Assembly: GCA_029821755.1 (NCBI GenBank)
Contig: JALGSV010000007.1
Span: 124,001 to 188,000 of the forward strand
Length of the DNA: 64,000 nucleotides
DNA from: Candidatus Zipacnadum vermilionense
GTDB lineage: Bacteria > Armatimonadota > Zipacnadia > Zipacnadales > Zipacnadaceae
Reading direction: 5' to 3'
Position numbers and translations under genes: made by a program. The notes beneath the pieces are model-generated. The model searched no databases. It saw nothing but the letters and a program-made list of their open reading frames with translations, and was not told the DNA's origin. Positions 49,754 to 58,685 of the stretch are shown here, in pieces (position 1 is the first letter of the stretch; each line of letters starts with the position of its first letter).

Positions 49754-50893
49754 ATGGACAAATTACGCGTTGGCATCATCGGCCTCGGAGGCCGCGGGCA
49801 TTTGGGCGACGGCTGGATGAACAATGAGCGGTCTACCGTGGTCGCCGGGGCGGAGGTGGCGGAGACGGAATTGGCGGCCTTCCGCGAGCGGGCCGGGGAG
49901 GAGGTCTTCACCACCACCGACTACCGGCGGCTGGTCGAGCGGGAGGACGTGGACGCCGTCGCGGTGCTGGCGCCGGACTTCCTGCACGAGGAGTGCGCCG
50001 TGGCCGCGCTGGAGGCGGGCAAGCACGTTTTCTGCGAGAAGCCGCTGGCTATCTCTACCGCCGGCTGTGACCATATCCTGCGAGCGTGGAAAGCGTCGGG
50101 GAAGCAGCTCATGGTTGGCTTTAACATGCGGTACATGAATATCTTCCGCGTGATGAAGGAGATCATCGAAGCGGGGACCATTGGCGAGGTGAAGGCCGCA
50201 TGGTGCCGGCATTTCGTGGGGTTTGGTGGGCAGTTCTACTACCACGACTGGCACGCCAAACGCGAAGGGACCAACTCGCTACTGCTGCAGAAGGGCAGCC
50301 ATGACCTGGACATGATCCACTGGCTGACCGGGGCCTACACCCGGCGAGTGGCGGCCTTTGGGGGCCTAGATTTCTACGGGGGCGAGCGGTCCAACGACCT
50401 GCGCTGCAGCGAGTGCCCCGACCGCCGGACCTGCACCGAGTATGTGGACTGGCCGGGCCACGAGCGATGTGTGTGGCGGCAGGAGGTGGAGGTCGAGGAC
50501 AACAACACGGTGATCATGGAGCTGGAAGGCGGGATCAAGGCCTCCTACCTGCAGTGTCACTTCACCCCCGACTACCACCGCAACTACACCATCATCGGCA
50601 CTGAGGGGCGGGTGGAGAACTCCGAGCCGGAGATGAAGGTCTGGGTCAAGACCCGCCAGGGCGAGGGGTACAAGCACCTGGCCGACCGGGTGTATGAGGT
50701 GAAGGAATACCAGGGCGGACACGCGGGCGGGGACCCGCGCATCACCGAGGACTTCCTGGATATGGTGTTGGAGGGCAAGGAGCCGGTAGCCCCGCCGCTG
50801 GCGGGAAGGATGTCGGTCGCGGCGGGCTGCGCGGCGGCAGAGTCCATGCGCAGCGGAGGCGGCGTGGTGCTGGTGCCGGAGATGGAGTGGTAG
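49754..50893 (+). CDS. Gfo/Idh/MocA-family oxidoreductase with cysteine cluster
   Basis: It encodes 379 residues. The Rossmann motif VGIIGLGGRG (residues 6-15) and the catalytic-lysine motif EKPLAI (K96) are present, as is the QKGSHDLDMIHWLTG helix. A cysteine group C218-x2-C221-x5-C227 (CSECPDRRTC) within the C-terminal domain is not part of the core fold and may bind zinc; such clusters occur in a subset of the family. It oxidises or reduces a sugar or inositol with NAD(P). Its neighbours are URO-D-like proteins and a carbohydrate-binding protein. Confidence 0.87.
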   Translation: MDKLRVGIIGLGGRGHLGDGWMNNERSTVVAGAEVAETELAAFRERAGEEVFTTTDYRRLVEREDVDAVAVLAPDFLHEECAVAALEAGKHVFCEKPLAISTAGCDHILRAWKASGKQLMVGFNMRYMNIFRVMKEIIEAGTIGEVKAAWCRHFVGFGGQFYYHDWHAKREGTNSLLLQKGSHDLDMIHWLTGAYTRRVAAFGGLDFYGGERSNDLRCSECPDRRTCTEYVDWPGHERCVWRQEVEVEDNNTVIMELEGGIKASYLQCHFTPDYHRNYTIIGTEGRVENSEPEMKVWVKTRQGEGYKHLADRVYEVKEYQGGHAGGDPRITEDFLDMVLEGKEPVAPPLAGRMSVAAGCAAAESMRSGGGVVLVPEMEW

Positions 50894-50899
50894 GCCCAG

Positions 50900-50985
50900 C
50901 CTCACCCCCCCTCTCCTGGCAGGAGAGGGGGGATACATAAGAAGAATCCCGGCCCCGGTGGCACTGGCGTCTCGCCGCTGCGGGG
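50900..50985 (+). repeat. Class A repeat and a plus-oriented REP-like hairpin
   Basis: Class A short-loop form (50900-50932) starts 7 nt after a stop. At 50957-50983, GTGG is followed by a CACTGGCGTCTCGCCGCTG hairpin in plus orientation. Confidence 0.75.
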
Positions 50986-51025
50986 CTGGCTGCCGATAGG
51001 ACAATACTACACGGAGGACATATTC

Positions 51026-52570
51026 ATGCAAGACAACTCCCTCATCCGCCAGACGATGGTGAATCTCCATCTCGCCAGCCGCTATGCCGACTACACGCCC
51101 AACTTCCGCGTCGAGGAATTCCAGCCCGGAGCCTGGTGGGTGCTGGACGGCGCGACGCGCGTGGGATCGGTGCAGGCGGAGAGCGGCTTCCTGGAGCTGG
51201 TCAACTTCGATCCACATGCGCCGCGGCCGGTGGAGTTCCCCGAGGTCTACCATGCGCCCACCGCGCCGGGGGATCGGATCCCCCTGGCGAACTGGGTGAA
51301 GTGGAACCAAGAGACGACCAGCGAGCGGAACGAGCTGACCTTCTCGGGTGGCGGGGAGACGCTGACGGTGCAGTTCGAGGAATGGTTCGCTGGGGAGCCT
51401 CACCCCCCTGCCCCCCTCTCCATGCAGGAGAGGGGGAGGCGGATGCATGCGGTCAAGACCTGCACCTTCGCGGTGGACGCGGACCTGGGGTACGTGGTGC
51501 AGGTGGAGAGCCACGTCCAGTCGCCGGTGTCGCATCAGGTGGAGTTCGCCAACTTCCTGCCGGAGCACGTGGTGGACGACCGACTGCAGCGTTGGCCCTT
51601 CGTGCTGTGGCAGCATCCCGACGGGCGGATTCTGCGCTGGAACCAGAACAACGCCGGGGCCGAGGCCTATGGGAACCGCGACCATCACGGCCTGCGGCAG
51701 ATCGACCCGGAGGGCTTTTTCGGTTTCTTCGGGGAGAAGGACCGCTGCCCGGTGGCGGAGTTCCGCGGGGCGAACATGCCGATCGCGGCGGCCACCTGCG
51801 CCAACATGCTCGACGAGCACCTGCATTGGGTGGTGGGGCGCGACTTTGAGCCGCCACAAGACGAGGCGGGACTGTACACCTACGACGTGGCCTTCACGCT
51901 GGCCTCGCTGCCGGGGGAGGTGGGGGCGAAGCTGGCGGAGGGAGCGGAGCTCAATGACCTCATCCTGGAGCGCTATCCGAGCGAGATGGCGGGAAGGTAC
52001 CCCTGGACGCGGGGCGAGACCGGGCCGGTGCGGCCGCTGGACCATGTGGTGTTTCGGCAGGGCACTACCTGCGACTTCACTGAACGTCTCGACCCGTGCG
52101 CCTCGGACCGCAACCAGTGCTTCCTGTGCCCGGATGACGACGAGACGGCGCCGGTCAGTATTCTGTCGGCGGGCGGGCGTCTCACCGCCCCCTGCCTGCG
52201 GGTGCAAACCAGCGGGGCCTCACCCCCTGCCCCCTCTCCTTGCAGGAGAGGGGGTAAGAAGGTTAGCGCTGGTCCGCAGCACGGGACCTCACTGCACGTC
52301 ACCGAGGGAGCGACCTACGAGGTGACCGCGTGGATCAAGACGGACCTGAGCGAGGGCGAGGCGCAGTTGCGGGTATGGGAGTGGTGCTTCACGCCACGAA
52401 ACCTGACGAAGGAGTACCTGTCCGTCCCGGTGAGCGGCAAGTCGGAGTGGACCAAGGTAGCGGTGGAGTTCACCCCGCAGGGGCCCATGACCCACTGCCT
52501 CTGCCCGGAAATCGTGGTAGAGGGCGAGGGGACCGTGTGGGTGGATGAGATGGTGGTACGGCAGGCCTAA
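51026..52570 (+). CDS. Carbohydrate-binding-like protein of unknown activity, with two translated repeats
   Basis: It encodes 514 residues. The first 350 are not recognised (YADYTPNFRVEEFQPGAWWV; HWVVGRDFEPPQDEAGLYTY). The C-terminal 110 (TYEVTAWIKTDLSEGEAQLR, SEWTKVAVEFTPQGPMTH, TVWVDEMVVRQA) resemble a CBM of the CenC/CBM4-9 jelly-roll type. Two class A repeats are read in frame: residues 125-138 (EPHPPAPLSMQERGRR region) and 398-410 (SPPAPSPCRRGGKK region), each in a different reading frame of the repeat. The protein stays intact on both sides. No signal peptide is seen. Confidence 0.65.
   Translation: MQDNSLIRQTMVNLHLASRYADYTPNFRVEEFQPGAWWVLDGATRVGSVQAESGFLELVNFDPHAPRPVEFPEVYHAPTAPGDRIPLANWVKWNQETTSERNELTFSGGGETLTVQFEEWFAGEPHPPAPLSMQERGRRMHAVKTCTFAVDADLGYVVQVESHVQSPVSHQVEFANFLPEHVVDDRLQRWPFVLWQHPDGRILRWNQNNAGAEAYGNRDHHGLRQIDPEGFFGFFGEKDRCPVAEFRGANMPIAAATCANMLDEHLHWVVGRDFEPPQDEAGLYTYDVAFTLASLPGEVGAKLAEGAELNDLILERYPSEMAGRYPWTRGETGPVRPLDHVVFRQGTTCDFTERLDPCASDRNQCFLCPDDDETAPVSILSAGGRLTAPCLRVQTSGASPPAPSPCRRGGKKVSAGPQHGTSLHVTEGATYEVTAWIKTDLSEGEAQLRVWEWCFTPRNLTKEYLSVPVSGKSEWTKVAVEFTPQGPMTHCLCPEIVVEGEGTVWVDEMVVRQA
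51398..51437 (+). repeat. Class A repeat, translated
   Basis: It has the short CCATGCAGG loop and is read in frame inside the 514-residue protein. Confidence 0.9.
52218..52253 (+). repeat. Class A repeat, translated
   Basis: It has the short CCTTGCAGG loop and is read in a different frame from the copy at 51398, just before the CBM-like domain. Confidence 0.9.
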
Positions 52571-52632
52571 CGCGTGCGCAGAATATCCGCCCCTGCGAGA
52601 ACGGCAGTCTTGTGGCGAGGAGAGTCGCAACG

Positions 52633-54504
52633 ATGACCTGGAAGCCCGTGCTGACGGAGGCCCTGCTGGAAGGCCAGGCCGGCGTTGATCTGAAGTCGTT
52701 TCTGTTGGAGCAGATTCCCCCGTTTGTGGCGCCCACCGACCCAGAGACCTGGTCGGCGGAGGCGCGGGTGCTGCGGGAGCAGGCGCGGCGGGAAGTGTTC
52801 CTTCGAGGCTATCCCCGCAAGGCCGTCCAGTCCCCGCCGCGAGTGGTCTGGGGCGAGGTCCTGCAGCCCTGCCCGGAGTACTGTATCCGCAAGGTCCGCT
52901 ATGAGTGTTACCCCGGCTACTGGATTCCGGCGCTGCTGTATGAGCCGGCGCGGCTGGAGGGGCGCATGCCGGTGATGCTCAACCCCAACGGGCACCACAC
53001 CGGCGGTAAGGCGGCCGGGTACAAGCAGATCCGCTGCGCCAACCTCGCCCGCCGCGGGGTGTTGGCGTTGAACATGGAGTTCATCGGGATGGGGGAGCTG
53101 GAGGCCGACCGCTACCACGGCGGGCAGGCGATGCTGAACCTCACCGGCCTATCCGGGGTGGGGCTGTTCTACTTGGCGCTGCAGAAGGGCCTGGATGTGC
53201 TCTTGCAGCACTCCCACGCCGACCCTGAGCGGGTGGGGGTGACGGGCCTGTCCGGCGGCGGCTGGCAGACCATCGTCATCTCTGCCCTGGACGAACGGGT
53301 CACTCTGAGCGTGCCGGTGGCGGGGTATACCTCGATGCGCGGGCGGGTGGAGTGCGCCCTGCCGAACGACATCGGCGACCTAGAGCAGTGCCCGGTGGAC
53401 CTGACCACGGTCCTCGACTACCAGCTGATGACGGCAATGCTGGCGCCCCGGCCGGTGCTGCAGATCCTCAACGAGACGGACGACTGCTGCTTTGCGACCC
53501 CGCGGACCCGGCCGGTGATCTACGACGCTCTCCAGCCGACCTGGGAGGCCTTCGGCGCGGGCGAGCGTTTCCAGTTCCACAGCAACTTCGACCCCGGGAC
53601 GCACAACTACGAGGCAGACAACCGAGCGGCGCTGTACCGCTTCCTCAGGGAGCAGTGGGGCCTGCCCGGCCCGGCGCGGGACACGCATCGCGAGCGGGAG
53701 GTGCTGCCTGAGGGGCAGTTACGGGTGGGCCTGCCGTTGGACCAGGCGACCATGCAGACGCTGGCGGTCCGCCGGGCGCGACGACTGGGCCAGCAACGGC
53801 AAAGCCTGCGGACGGCCGCCGAGCGGCGGGACCTGCGCCGGCGCCTGCGGGAGGTCCTGCGGCTACCGGAGTTCCCCCTCGCCTCGCTCCCGACTGGCTT
53901 CGCCACCCGCGGCGGCGTGCTGGCGGCCGGTCCCTGGAGCCTCCCCGTCTCCGTCTCCCGGCAGACGAAGGCCACGGGAACGGAGCTGGTCCTGGGCGAC
54001 GGCGGACGCGCGGGCCTCGGGCCGCTCCCCGCCGGCCACCCGCGAGCCGCCCGGCGCTTTATGGCTGACCTGCTGGGCACCGGGGAAAACGCCTGCGGTT
54101 GGCAAATGGAGATGCTGGTGGAGACCGTCGGGCAGCGGGTGCTGGGGCACCAGGTGGCACAGACGCTGGCCCTGGCGCGGGCAGTGGCCGCCGCGACCGG
54201 CGCGGAACGCGTGCGGCTGGTGACGCATGGTACCCGCACCGGAGTGGTGGGCCTGCTAGCCGCGGCCCTGGAGCCGGGGCTGTTCGAGGCACTGCTCTCG
54301 TACAACAACATTGCCTCACTGATATCCCTACTGGAAACCGGTGAGCGCTGCGAGACGCTGCCGGCGCTGTACTGCTTTGGCCTGCTGGAGGTGGCCGATC
54401 TGCCGGAGCTGACGGCGCTGCTGGAGCACGTCCGCTACGGCCAGCCCTCGCGCGCGGTGCCGTGTCTCCTGGGGTGTCGCGCGGGTCGCGTTCCGCACGG
54501 GTAG
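52633..54504 (+). CDS. Alpha/beta hydrolase (acetyl xylan esterase-like), long form
   Basis: The product has 623 residues. An N-terminal esterase half has the nucleophile motif GLSGGGW (S207), the oxyanion region NPNGHHTGGKAAGY, an acid in NETDDCC and a GTHNYE histidine, as in large acetyl-xylan-esterase-like proteins. The second half (from about residue 400) looks like a second, degenerate alpha/beta domain without a clear nucleophile (VRLVTHGTRTGVVGLLAAAL). The stop TAG is the TAG of a GTAG tetranucleotide that starts a REP-like hairpin at 54501, and the last 15 residues are low in conservation, so the natural C-terminus may have been replaced. ATG at 52633 follows GGCGAGGAGAG. Confidence 0.8.
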   Translation: MTWKPVLTEALLEGQAGVDLKSFLLEQIPPFVAPTDPETWSAEARVLREQARREVFLRGYPRKAVQSPPRVVWGEVLQPCPEYCIRKVRYECYPGYWIPALLYEPARLEGRMPVMLNPNGHHTGGKAAGYKQIRCANLARRGVLALNMEFIGMGELEADRYHGGQAMLNLTGLSGVGLFYLALQKGLDVLLQHSHADPERVGVTGLSGGGWQTIVISALDERVTLSVPVAGYTSMRGRVECALPNDIGDLEQCPVDLTTVLDYQLMTAMLAPRPVLQILNETDDCCFATPRTRPVIYDALQPTWEAFGAGERFQFHSNFDPGTHNYEADNRAALYRFLREQWGLPGPARDTHREREVLPEGQLRVGLPLDQATMQTLAVRRARRLGQQRQSLRTAAERRDLRRRLREVLRLPEFPLASLPTGFATRGGVLAAGPWSLPVSVSRQTKATGTELVLGDGGRAGLGPLPAGHPRAARRFMADLLGTGENACGWQMEMLVETVGQRVLGHQVAQTLALARAVAAATGAERVRLVTHGTRTGVVGLLAAALEPGLFEALLSYNNIASLISLLETGERCETLPALYCFGLLEVADLPELTALLEHVRYGQPSRAVPCLLGCRAGRVPHG

Positions 54505-54656
54505 GGGCGGATGCTGGGCGCTCGGCACGAGCGTACAACATCCGCCCGCGGGCGCGGAGAACAAACCGGAAGACGCGCCGATCCGCGACAATCCGGACGG
54601 TTCGCCGTAGTCGCGGGCGGATATTCCACCGCGGACGGTGGAGTATCCGTCCCTAC
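54501..54656 (+). repeat. Two REP-like hairpins of the GGGCGGAT class
   Basis: The first (54501-54547) is in plus orientation: GTAG then GGGCGGATG with a decayed partner CATCCGCCC. The second (54615-54656) is in the opposite sense, GGGCGGATATTCCACCG with GGTGGAGTATCCGTCCC, ending CTAC. No gene lies between. Confidence 0.75.
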
Positions 54657-54688
54657 CAGAGGAGCCGACTGATCGCGGGAGACTCGCG

Positions 54689-55759
54689 ATGCTGGTGGAC
54701 AAGGCGCACAACCGGGAGTTGGCGCTGCGCCTGTGGGAGGGTAAGCCCTCGGCAGGACTGTTGTGGTCGCTGGATGTGGACTGGTCGCGCTGCTCGCCGG
54801 TGGTGGAGGACGTGGGCGCCTTCATGCAGGACGCGCTGGGCTGCCTGCTGTGGGGTACGTGGGCCCCGGTGGCCGAGAGGCGCCACCCCTTCGTTGAGAT
54901 AGTAGAGCAGGTGCAGGGCGAGGACCGGCTGATTGAGTATCGCTGCGAGGCGGGCATGCTCCGCGAAGTGCGGCGGGCGGGGCAGATTCTGCAGCACAAG
55001 GTGGAAACGGTCGCGGAGCTGCGCGTCCTGGTGGAAATGTGGTGGCACCTGGAGGTGCATTCGTCCCTGGAGCGCTACCATCGCGCCCGGGACGGGGGCC
55101 CGGCCGCTGCCCCGGTGGTGGTCACCACCAGCGACGCCTCCGCCGTCCAGCACCTCCTTCAGCATGAGACCGGCGTCGCGGGATTCTGGTACCTGCTGGC
55201 CGACGGTACGCCGCTGGTCGAGGAGGCCATGGCGCTGTGGCAGGCGCGGCTGGAGGAGCAGTACCGGATCATGGTGTCGCTGGGGGAGCCGCGTTTCTAC
55301 CAAGCGGAGAACACCTCGACTACCATGATCTCGCCCGTCTACTACGAGCGCTACAGCCTGGGGCATATCCGGCAGTTCACCGCCGCTGCCCACCGCTGCG
55401 GCGCGCGGGCGGTGGTGCACATGTGCGGCCTGCTGCGCGATCTGCTGCCCCTGCTGCGGCGCACGGAGATGGACGGCATCCACCTGCTCACCCCACCCCC
55501 GGTGGGCGACGCCGACTTCCGCGCCGCCTTTGACATCATGCCGGAGGGCTTCACCCTCATGGGTCGCTTCGGGTCGCTGGAGTGGATAGGCCGGACGAAG
55601 GAGCAGATGCTGAACAGCCTGCGCCGCATACTCCCGCACGAGGTCTACCAGGAGCACGCCTTCCTGCTGATGGTGACCTCCGACGGGGCGGCGTTCACGC
55701 CAGGGGACCTGGAGAGATTGCGGGAGGCGGTGGAGGAGTATGAGGGGGAGGGAACCTAA
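54689..55759 (+). CDS. URO-D superfamily protein, divergent copy 3
   Basis: The 356-residue product has the superfamily HxCG motif at H244/C246 (VVHMCGLL), the same residue positions as in the two copies upstream, and PRFYQAENTSTTMISPVYYE in place of the FDGCFxYDDMGYR segment. The C-terminal GRFGSLEWIGRTKEQMLNSL segment and RRILPHEVYQEHAFLLMVTS follow. Function is unknown. ATG at 54689 follows CGGGAGAC; the earlier ATG at 54638 is inside a repeat hairpin. It is convergent with the next gene, 6 nt stop to stop. Confidence 0.8.
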   Translation: MLVDKAHNRELALRLWEGKPSAGLLWSLDVDWSRCSPVVEDVGAFMQDALGCLLWGTWAPVAERRHPFVEIVEQVQGEDRLIEYRCEAGMLREVRRAGQILQHKVETVAELRVLVEMWWHLEVHSSLERYHRARDGGPAAAPVVVTTSDASAVQHLLQHETGVAGFWYLLADGTPLVEEAMALWQARLEEQYRIMVSLGEPRFYQAENTSTTMISPVYYERYSLGHIRQFTAAAHRCGARAVVHMCGLLRDLLPLLRRTEMDGIHLLTPPPVGDADFRAAFDIMPEGFTLMGRFGSLEWIGRTKEQMLNSLRRILPHEVYQEHAFLLMVTSDGAAFTPGDLERLREAVEEYEGEGT

Positions 55760-55765
55760 GCGGCT

Positions 55766-56602
55766 TCACTTCGGCAGTACCACTAGCGCGGAGGGAATCC
55801 CGTACGCCCCCGGCAGGTCCAGCTCCGTCTCGCCCGCGTGGAAGTAGAGTTGCGAAGAGGGGCCGCCGTCGAGGTTCAGGGCGTCCTGACAGCCCAGGGC
55901 TTTCATCGCCCTGGCCCAGTCGCGCAGGGATAGCTCCCCCTGGCAGGTGACGGCCAGGATAACCTCGCCGGCCTCCGTCACCCCCACTGCGGCGCGGACG
56001 TGCTTCCCCGGCTTGAAGCGGGAGACGACCTGGCCGCCGGTCACTAGCCGCGGATGGCACTGAAGAGCCTCGGTGACGCCGGCGGGCAAGCCCTGTTCGG
56101 TTGGGCGGATCATCGCGCGGCCCTGCACGACGCAGAAGTAGCCCCCGGCCTTCTTGAAGGGCGGGTTGGTCTGCTTACCCTCGTGGATCAGCACTCCCAG
56201 CGGATGCCAGTGCTCGTCGAAGTAGCCGCCGTTGATCGCCGCCACCGCCCCGCGCTCGGCGGCAAGGCTCCGCACGGTCTGCGGTGTCTTCCCGTCGTGC
56301 GTCAGATCGGCCACCTCTACACGGCACTTGTCCAGGTCCACCCGCACGGCCGCGATCCGCGCCCGGCCGCCGGCGGCTTCTCGCACCCAGTAATCCGCCC
56401 CGGGAGCGGCCTTCACCCAGCTCGAGGTGAGCGACAGGGGCGAGGCCTCCTGCAGGGGTGGGGGGTCCGCCGGCCCGGTGGGGGTGGGGATGAGCGTCGC
56501 CGGGTCCGAGCGCGTCTGGGGCCGCTGGTGGTGAATCCACCAGCCCAGAATCCCGCCGGCGAGGAGGCAGAGCAGAATGGCGAAACCACGGGCGCGCTTC
56601 AT
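55766..56602 (-). CDS. Exported phosphodiester glycosidase-family protein
   Basis: It encodes 278 residues. An N-terminal membrane anchor (FAILLCLLAGGILGWWIH) and Pro-rich linker precede a NAGPA/DUF2233-type domain: VDLDKCRVEVADL, AAERGAVAAINGGYFDEH, VTCQGELSLRDWARAMKALG, and the signature DALNLDGGPSSQLYF. The family removes GlcNAc from phosphodiester-linked sugars or modifies teichoic-type polymers. The start is at MKRARGF; an in-frame Met nine codons earlier lacks a ribosome site. Confidence 0.85.
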   Translation of the reverse strand: MKRARGFAILLCLLAGGILGWWIHHQRPQTRSDPATLIPTPTGPADPPPLQEASPLSLTSSWVKAAPGADYWVREAAGGRARIAAVRVDLDKCRVEVADLTHDGKTPQTVRSLAAERGAVAAINGGYFDEHWHPLGVLIHEGKQTNPPFKKAGGYFCVVQGRAMIRPTEQGLPAGVTEALQCHPRLVTGGQVVSRFKPGKHVRAAVGVTEAGEVILAVTCQGELSLRDWARAMKALGCQDALNLDGGPSSQLYFHAGETELDLPGAYGIPSALVVLPK

Positions 56603-56655
56603 GAGTACAACACAGAGGTAGTGTAGCATGGACGGTGAGGGGGTGCCAGTCGGTG

Positions 56656-56718
56656 CCTCACCCCCCTGCCCCCTCTCCCCGCGCCCCTCGCTACGCTCGG
56701 CGCTGGGGAGAGGGGGAG
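56656..56718 (+). repeat. Class A repeat with GCGC/CTACGC apical module
   Basis: The loop CGCGCCCCTCGCTACGCTCG resembles the module at 48540. It lies upstream of the plus-strand GH57 gene and after a minus-strand gene start. Confidence 0.85.
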
Positions 56719-56833
56719 TTCGGAGCCGCCTACGAGGTTGCCCGGAGCCTCCCGGCGAATAGCAGCAGGGGGGCAGGCGGCTGGGCACAGGCCAGAAAGC
56801 TTGTGCGCCTCTGCACACCCATAAGGAGCCAAC

Positions 56834-58573
56834 ATGCCTGAACCGGTCGGCTGTTTTGCGCTGGTCTTGCACGGTCACATTCCCTACGTCCTGGGTCACG
56901 GCACGTGGCCGCATGGCAGCGAGATGCTCTACGAGGCTGCCGCGGATTCCTACATCCCTCTGCTCTGGGCGATTGAGGAGCTGGCCTATGAGGGCACCCC
57001 GGCTAAGGTCACCATCAGCTTCTCCGCCATCACCCTGGAACAACTGGGCGACGAGCGTTTCAAGGAGTGGTTCGTCAACTACCTGAACGACAAGATCCGC
57101 TGGGCCGACGAGGACAAGCAGCAAGCCCGCGCCAGTGGCGAGGGGCACCGGGAGTACCTGGCCCGGCGCTGGCGCGAGCGTTTCGAGGCCCTGCGGGATT
57201 CCTTTGTCAACCGCTATGGCCGGGATATCCCCGCCCAGTTCCGCGCGCAGCAGGAGGCCGGGAATATCGAGGTCATGGTCTGTGCGGCCACCCACGGGTA
57301 CCTGCCGCTGCTGCACGAGGCCGGCAGCGTGCAACTGCAGGTCAAGCAGGCAGTGAGCACCTACGAGAAGTTCATGGGCCGGCGGCCACGGGGATTCTGG
57401 CTGCCGGAGTGCGCCTATCGGCCGCGAGCGGCCTGGGCCCCGCCGCCGGAGATTCGGGGCACGGAGCCCCCCTGCCCGCGCAAGGGAATAGAGGAGTTCC
57501 TCGCCGAGAACGGCCTAGACTACTTCATCGTCGAGTCGCACCTGCTGGCCGGGGGCGGGCCGGAGCCGGTGGACATCGACTGGGAACACACGCTGGGCAA
57601 GCTCTGGGGACGTCTGCGCAGGTCCCGCGAGCCGCGCCCGTACTACGGCGAGAAGAGCCCGTACTTCCCCTACTTCGTCGGCGACCGCTACGAGAGCCAC
57701 CCGCCGGTGGCCGTACTGGTGCGTGACCCCAGCACCGGCATGAAGGTGTGGAGCGGCGAGCACGGCTACCCCGGCGACCGCGACTACCTGGAGTTCCACA
57801 AGAAGCACCAGCCTGGCGACCTGCGCTACTGGCGCATCACCGGGCCGGACTGCCCCCTGGGGGACAAGGCGGAGTATCACCCGGAGTGGGCGGACGGGCG
57901 GGTGCGGCAACACGCGGGCAACTTTCTGTGGTCGGTGAAGGAGACGTTGCGCTCGCAGCCCCACCCCGGCGGACGACTGCCGGTGCTCTGCGCGCCCTTC
58001 GACGCGGAGCTGTTTGGCCACTGGTGGCATGAGGGCCCGCGCTTTCTCACCCACGTCCTGCGCTGGATGCATCAAGACCCGGAGATCGCGGTGGTTACCG
58101 GGAGCGAGTATCTGCGGCACAACTCGCCGGAGACGGCGATCACCCTCCCGGAGGGCTCCTGGGGCGCGGGCGGAGGGCATGGGGTGTGGCTGAATGAGGA
58201 CGTGAACTGGGTCTGGCGGGAGATCTACGACGCCGAGCAGGACTTCGGGGCGCTACTGGCCGACCACGGCTACGGCCACGATGAGGCCATGCAGGCGCTG
58301 ATCAAGCAGGCGGAGCGAGAGTTGCTCTTGCTGCAGGCCAGCGACTGGCCTTTCCTGATCACCACCTGGTCGGCCCGCGACTACGCCGGCGAGCGCATCG
58401 CCCACCACCACGGGGACTACAAGCGGGTAGCGAACATGGCGCGGAGGTATGGCCGGGGCGAGTGGATCAGCGAGGAGGAGTGGGCCTACTTCGGGGCCGT
58501 GCAGGATAGGGACAGGCCGTTCGGGGAGATTGAGGCGAGGTGGTTTGGGGAGGTGGAGAGGGAGGCGGGGTGA
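56834..58573 (+). CDS. GH57 family 1,4-alpha-glucan branching enzyme-like
   Basis: The product has 579 residues. The GH57 motifs are VLHGHIPYV (His13/His15), FWLPECAY with the nucleophile E192, and CAPFDAELFGHWWHEGP with the acid D390, followed by a DUF1957 C-terminal helical domain (EAMQALIKQAERELLLLQAS, DWPFLITTW). It makes alpha-1,6 branches in glycogen. The length and motif order fit Thermus/Thermotoga-type branching enzymes. An AAGGAGCC site precedes the ATG. No other glycogen genes are seen nearby. Confidence 0.9.
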   Translation: MPEPVGCFALVLHGHIPYVLGHGTWPHGSEMLYEAAADSYIPLLWAIEELAYEGTPAKVTISFSAITLEQLGDERFKEWFVNYLNDKIRWADEDKQQARASGEGHREYLARRWRERFEALRDSFVNRYGRDIPAQFRAQQEAGNIEVMVCAATHGYLPLLHEAGSVQLQVKQAVSTYEKFMGRRPRGFWLPECAYRPRAAWAPPPEIRGTEPPCPRKGIEEFLAENGLDYFIVESHLLAGGGPEPVDIDWEHTLGKLWGRLRRSREPRPYYGEKSPYFPYFVGDRYESHPPVAVLVRDPSTGMKVWSGEHGYPGDRDYLEFHKKHQPGDLRYWRITGPDCPLGDKAEYHPEWADGRVRQHAGNFLWSVKETLRSQPHPGGRLPVLCAPFDAELFGHWWHEGPRFLTHVLRWMHQDPEIAVVTGSEYLRHNSPETAITLPEGSWGAGGGHGVWLNEDVNWVWREIYDAEQDFGALLADHGYGHDEAMQALIKQAERELLLLQASDWPFLITTWSARDYAGERIAHHHGDYKRVANMARRYGRGEWISEEEWAYFGAVQDRDRPFGEIEARWFGEVEREAG

Positions 58574-58593
58574 GGTCGGGGTGGGCCATCCGG

Positions 58594-58672
58594 TCCGCGT
58601 GGGGCGGGCTTTCTAGCCCGCCCTCAGCGGCTGCTACGGGGAGCGCGGGCTAGAAAGCCCGCGCCACGCGGA
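58594..58672 (+). repeat. Inverted REP pair upstream of the RAYT gene
   Basis: TCCGCGTGGGGCGGGC with its AGCCCGCCC partner is followed 19 nt later by CGCGGGCTAGAAAGCCCGCG and CCACGCGGA. Both ends are complementary (TCCGCGTGG/CCACGCGGA), so the whole 79 bp is one imperfect palindrome. It ends at the ribosome site of the RAYT gene. Confidence 0.92.
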
Positions 58673-58685
58673 GGGAAGGGTGCAC

